Origin: Sepioteuthis lessoniana
Lineage: Eukaryota > Mollusca > Cephalopoda > Myopsida > Loliginidae
DNA: 64,000 nucleotides
Assembly: GCA_963585895.1 (NCBI GenBank)
Contig: OY757904.1
Coordinates: 87,755,605-87,819,604, forward strand
Direction: 5' to 3'
Below, one piece after another: positions 62,970 through 64,000 of this stretch; position 1 is the first letter of the stretch, and each line of letters starts with the position of its first letter. Both the position numbers and the translations under genes were made by a program. The notes under the pieces were generated by a model. It searched no databases. It had not been told where the DNA came from and saw nothing but the letters and a program-made list of their open reading frames with translations.

Positions 62970-64000
62970 AGAGATTTCCAGTGTTCTCCGCGCAAAACCA
63001 CCATCTAATATACAAAACAGTTTACATTCATTTCTAAAAAAATTTTCAGGCAGAACATAACCAATCAAAATCAGATTTTTCTTACTTTTATACATGAAAA
63101 ATACCTGTTATTGAAAGATAACCTGATGCAAATAATATCGTTTTTAGTATGACCTGACTTCTGAGAACACTACATTATGCCATCTTTTACTGGCTGTGAG
63201 TTGAAAAGGATTGTTTTGGTATCCAACACTGAAATAACCAATGGAAAGATTCTCATAAAAAAACTAAGGGATTAAAACCATTTATCTTGTGTGATTATCT
63301 CTGAGCATTTTGAAGGTCTCAGCAAAAGTAAGCAAGCTTGAAAGTTCGAGTCACTGAATTCATTCAAAAAACTTTCAAAATTGTTATTAAAATAATCTAA
63401 TGTAATAAATCATGGTACAATTCGTAAGAAAAAATTCGTGATGTAAAATAATTTCTTTCCAATATTTAATAATGGAAATATTTGTTGTTTGACTTCAAGT
63501 TGTCTTGAATGGCTTCTAATATCAATTTCACTTTGCCTATGTCATAAGTGGTCCTATGTGTCTTCCTGCCAAAATGATTTCAATAGGCCTCGTTGTTTTA
63601 AAGAAGTGACATTGACAAGTATTAACTGTATGCCTATTTATTAGTATATTTAAACAAATATATATATAACGTACAATAATAGTCTTTATCAGCAATTCTG
63701 CTCACTATCGGCTGATAAGTACTTGTTCTAATAGAATACAAATTAGTAAATATCTTCACCAAGCGATCTCAGGATGACTTTTCAGACTTGTGTAGTCTGG
63801 CAGATATTCATATTATCAGACAGCTTTCGATTAAAATAACTGTACCTGATAATCTGGGGCTGAAATAATGTCTGAGCAAATACTGTAATTGTATGAGAGT
63901 GTGTTAACTGATGAATCTTAATTTGTTACTCTGTATCAAATTTGAAAATTGATAATTAATATAAAAGAAAACATACCAACCAATAATCGATCTCCAATAA
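62970..64000. other. unassigned AT-rich DNA
   Basis: No recognised gene, RNA or repeat to the end of the window. Confidence 0.45.

Overview
The window is AT-rich, gene-poor animal DNA. It holds no operons, ribosome binding sites, CRISPR arrays, rRNA genes or intact host gene that I can recognise. The mixture of RTE-type LINEs, TAA-flanked LINEs with a restriction-enzyme-like endonuclease (REL), Penelope-like elements, SCAN-gag Ty3/Gypsy elements, tRNA-derived SINEs and very long (AT)n/(CA)n tracts suggests a lophotrochozoan, most likely a cephalopod mollusc such as an octopus. That assignment comes from resemblance, not from a marker gene. Almost every recognisable coding segment is a mobile-element remnant, usually truncated or frameshifted.

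Layout. 0.6-8.8 kb: two 3' fragments of a REL-type LINE bordered by TAA repeats, a mariner deletion relic, a Tc1-like transposase fossil and a LINE ORF1 (triple zinc-knuckle gag) fragment. 8.8-14.8 kb: mostly unassigned AT-rich DNA with a three-part microsatellite. 14.8-24.6 kb: two RTE fragments, two Penelope-type fragments, an internally deleted REL-LINE 5' half and several long microsatellites. 24.6-32 kb: unassigned sequence with a roughly 200-bp near-perfect palindrome and a roughly 390-bp foldback element. 32-34 kb: mariner and Tc1 fossils. 34.13-39.25 kb: a structurally complete but coding-deficient LTR retrotransposon on the minus strand, with a 4-bp target duplication, tRNA-Pro-like primer site, polypurine tract, SCAN-like gag, protease and the integrase C-terminus, but no reverse transcriptase. 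40.4-48.3 kb: a solo LTR of the same family in the opposite orientation, five SINEs of two families, and a Penelope-like element with inverted terminal repeats and a GIY-YIG endonuclease. 49.2-54.7 kb: an RTE LINE whose reverse-transcriptase core has expanded into about 60 copies of a 64-bp tandem unit, interrupted by a second RTE copy. 55.5-61.1 kb: two juxtaposed REL-LINE 5' fragments, a 430-bp-spaced duplication and another REL-LINE 3' fragment. 61.1-64 kb: a Penelope GIY-YIG relic and dense (AT)n tracts.

The most distinctive feature is the 64-bp satellite-like array at about 50.0-54.65 kb. Each unit encodes, on the minus strand, the RT motif seen as LQGDTLAP in nearby RTE copies. The last unit runs directly into the RT domain of the adjacent RTE fragment, so the array looks like an in-place amplification of a LINE's own catalytic-domain DNA. 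Because 64 is not a multiple of three, the array cannot encode a repeat protein in the sense direction, while its antisense strand is nearly stop-free in all three frames. A second point of interest is the LTR element: gag and protease lie in one frame separated by a single TGA, the primer site resembles that of tRNA-Pro retroviruses, and the RT-integrase region is replaced by short tandem repeats.
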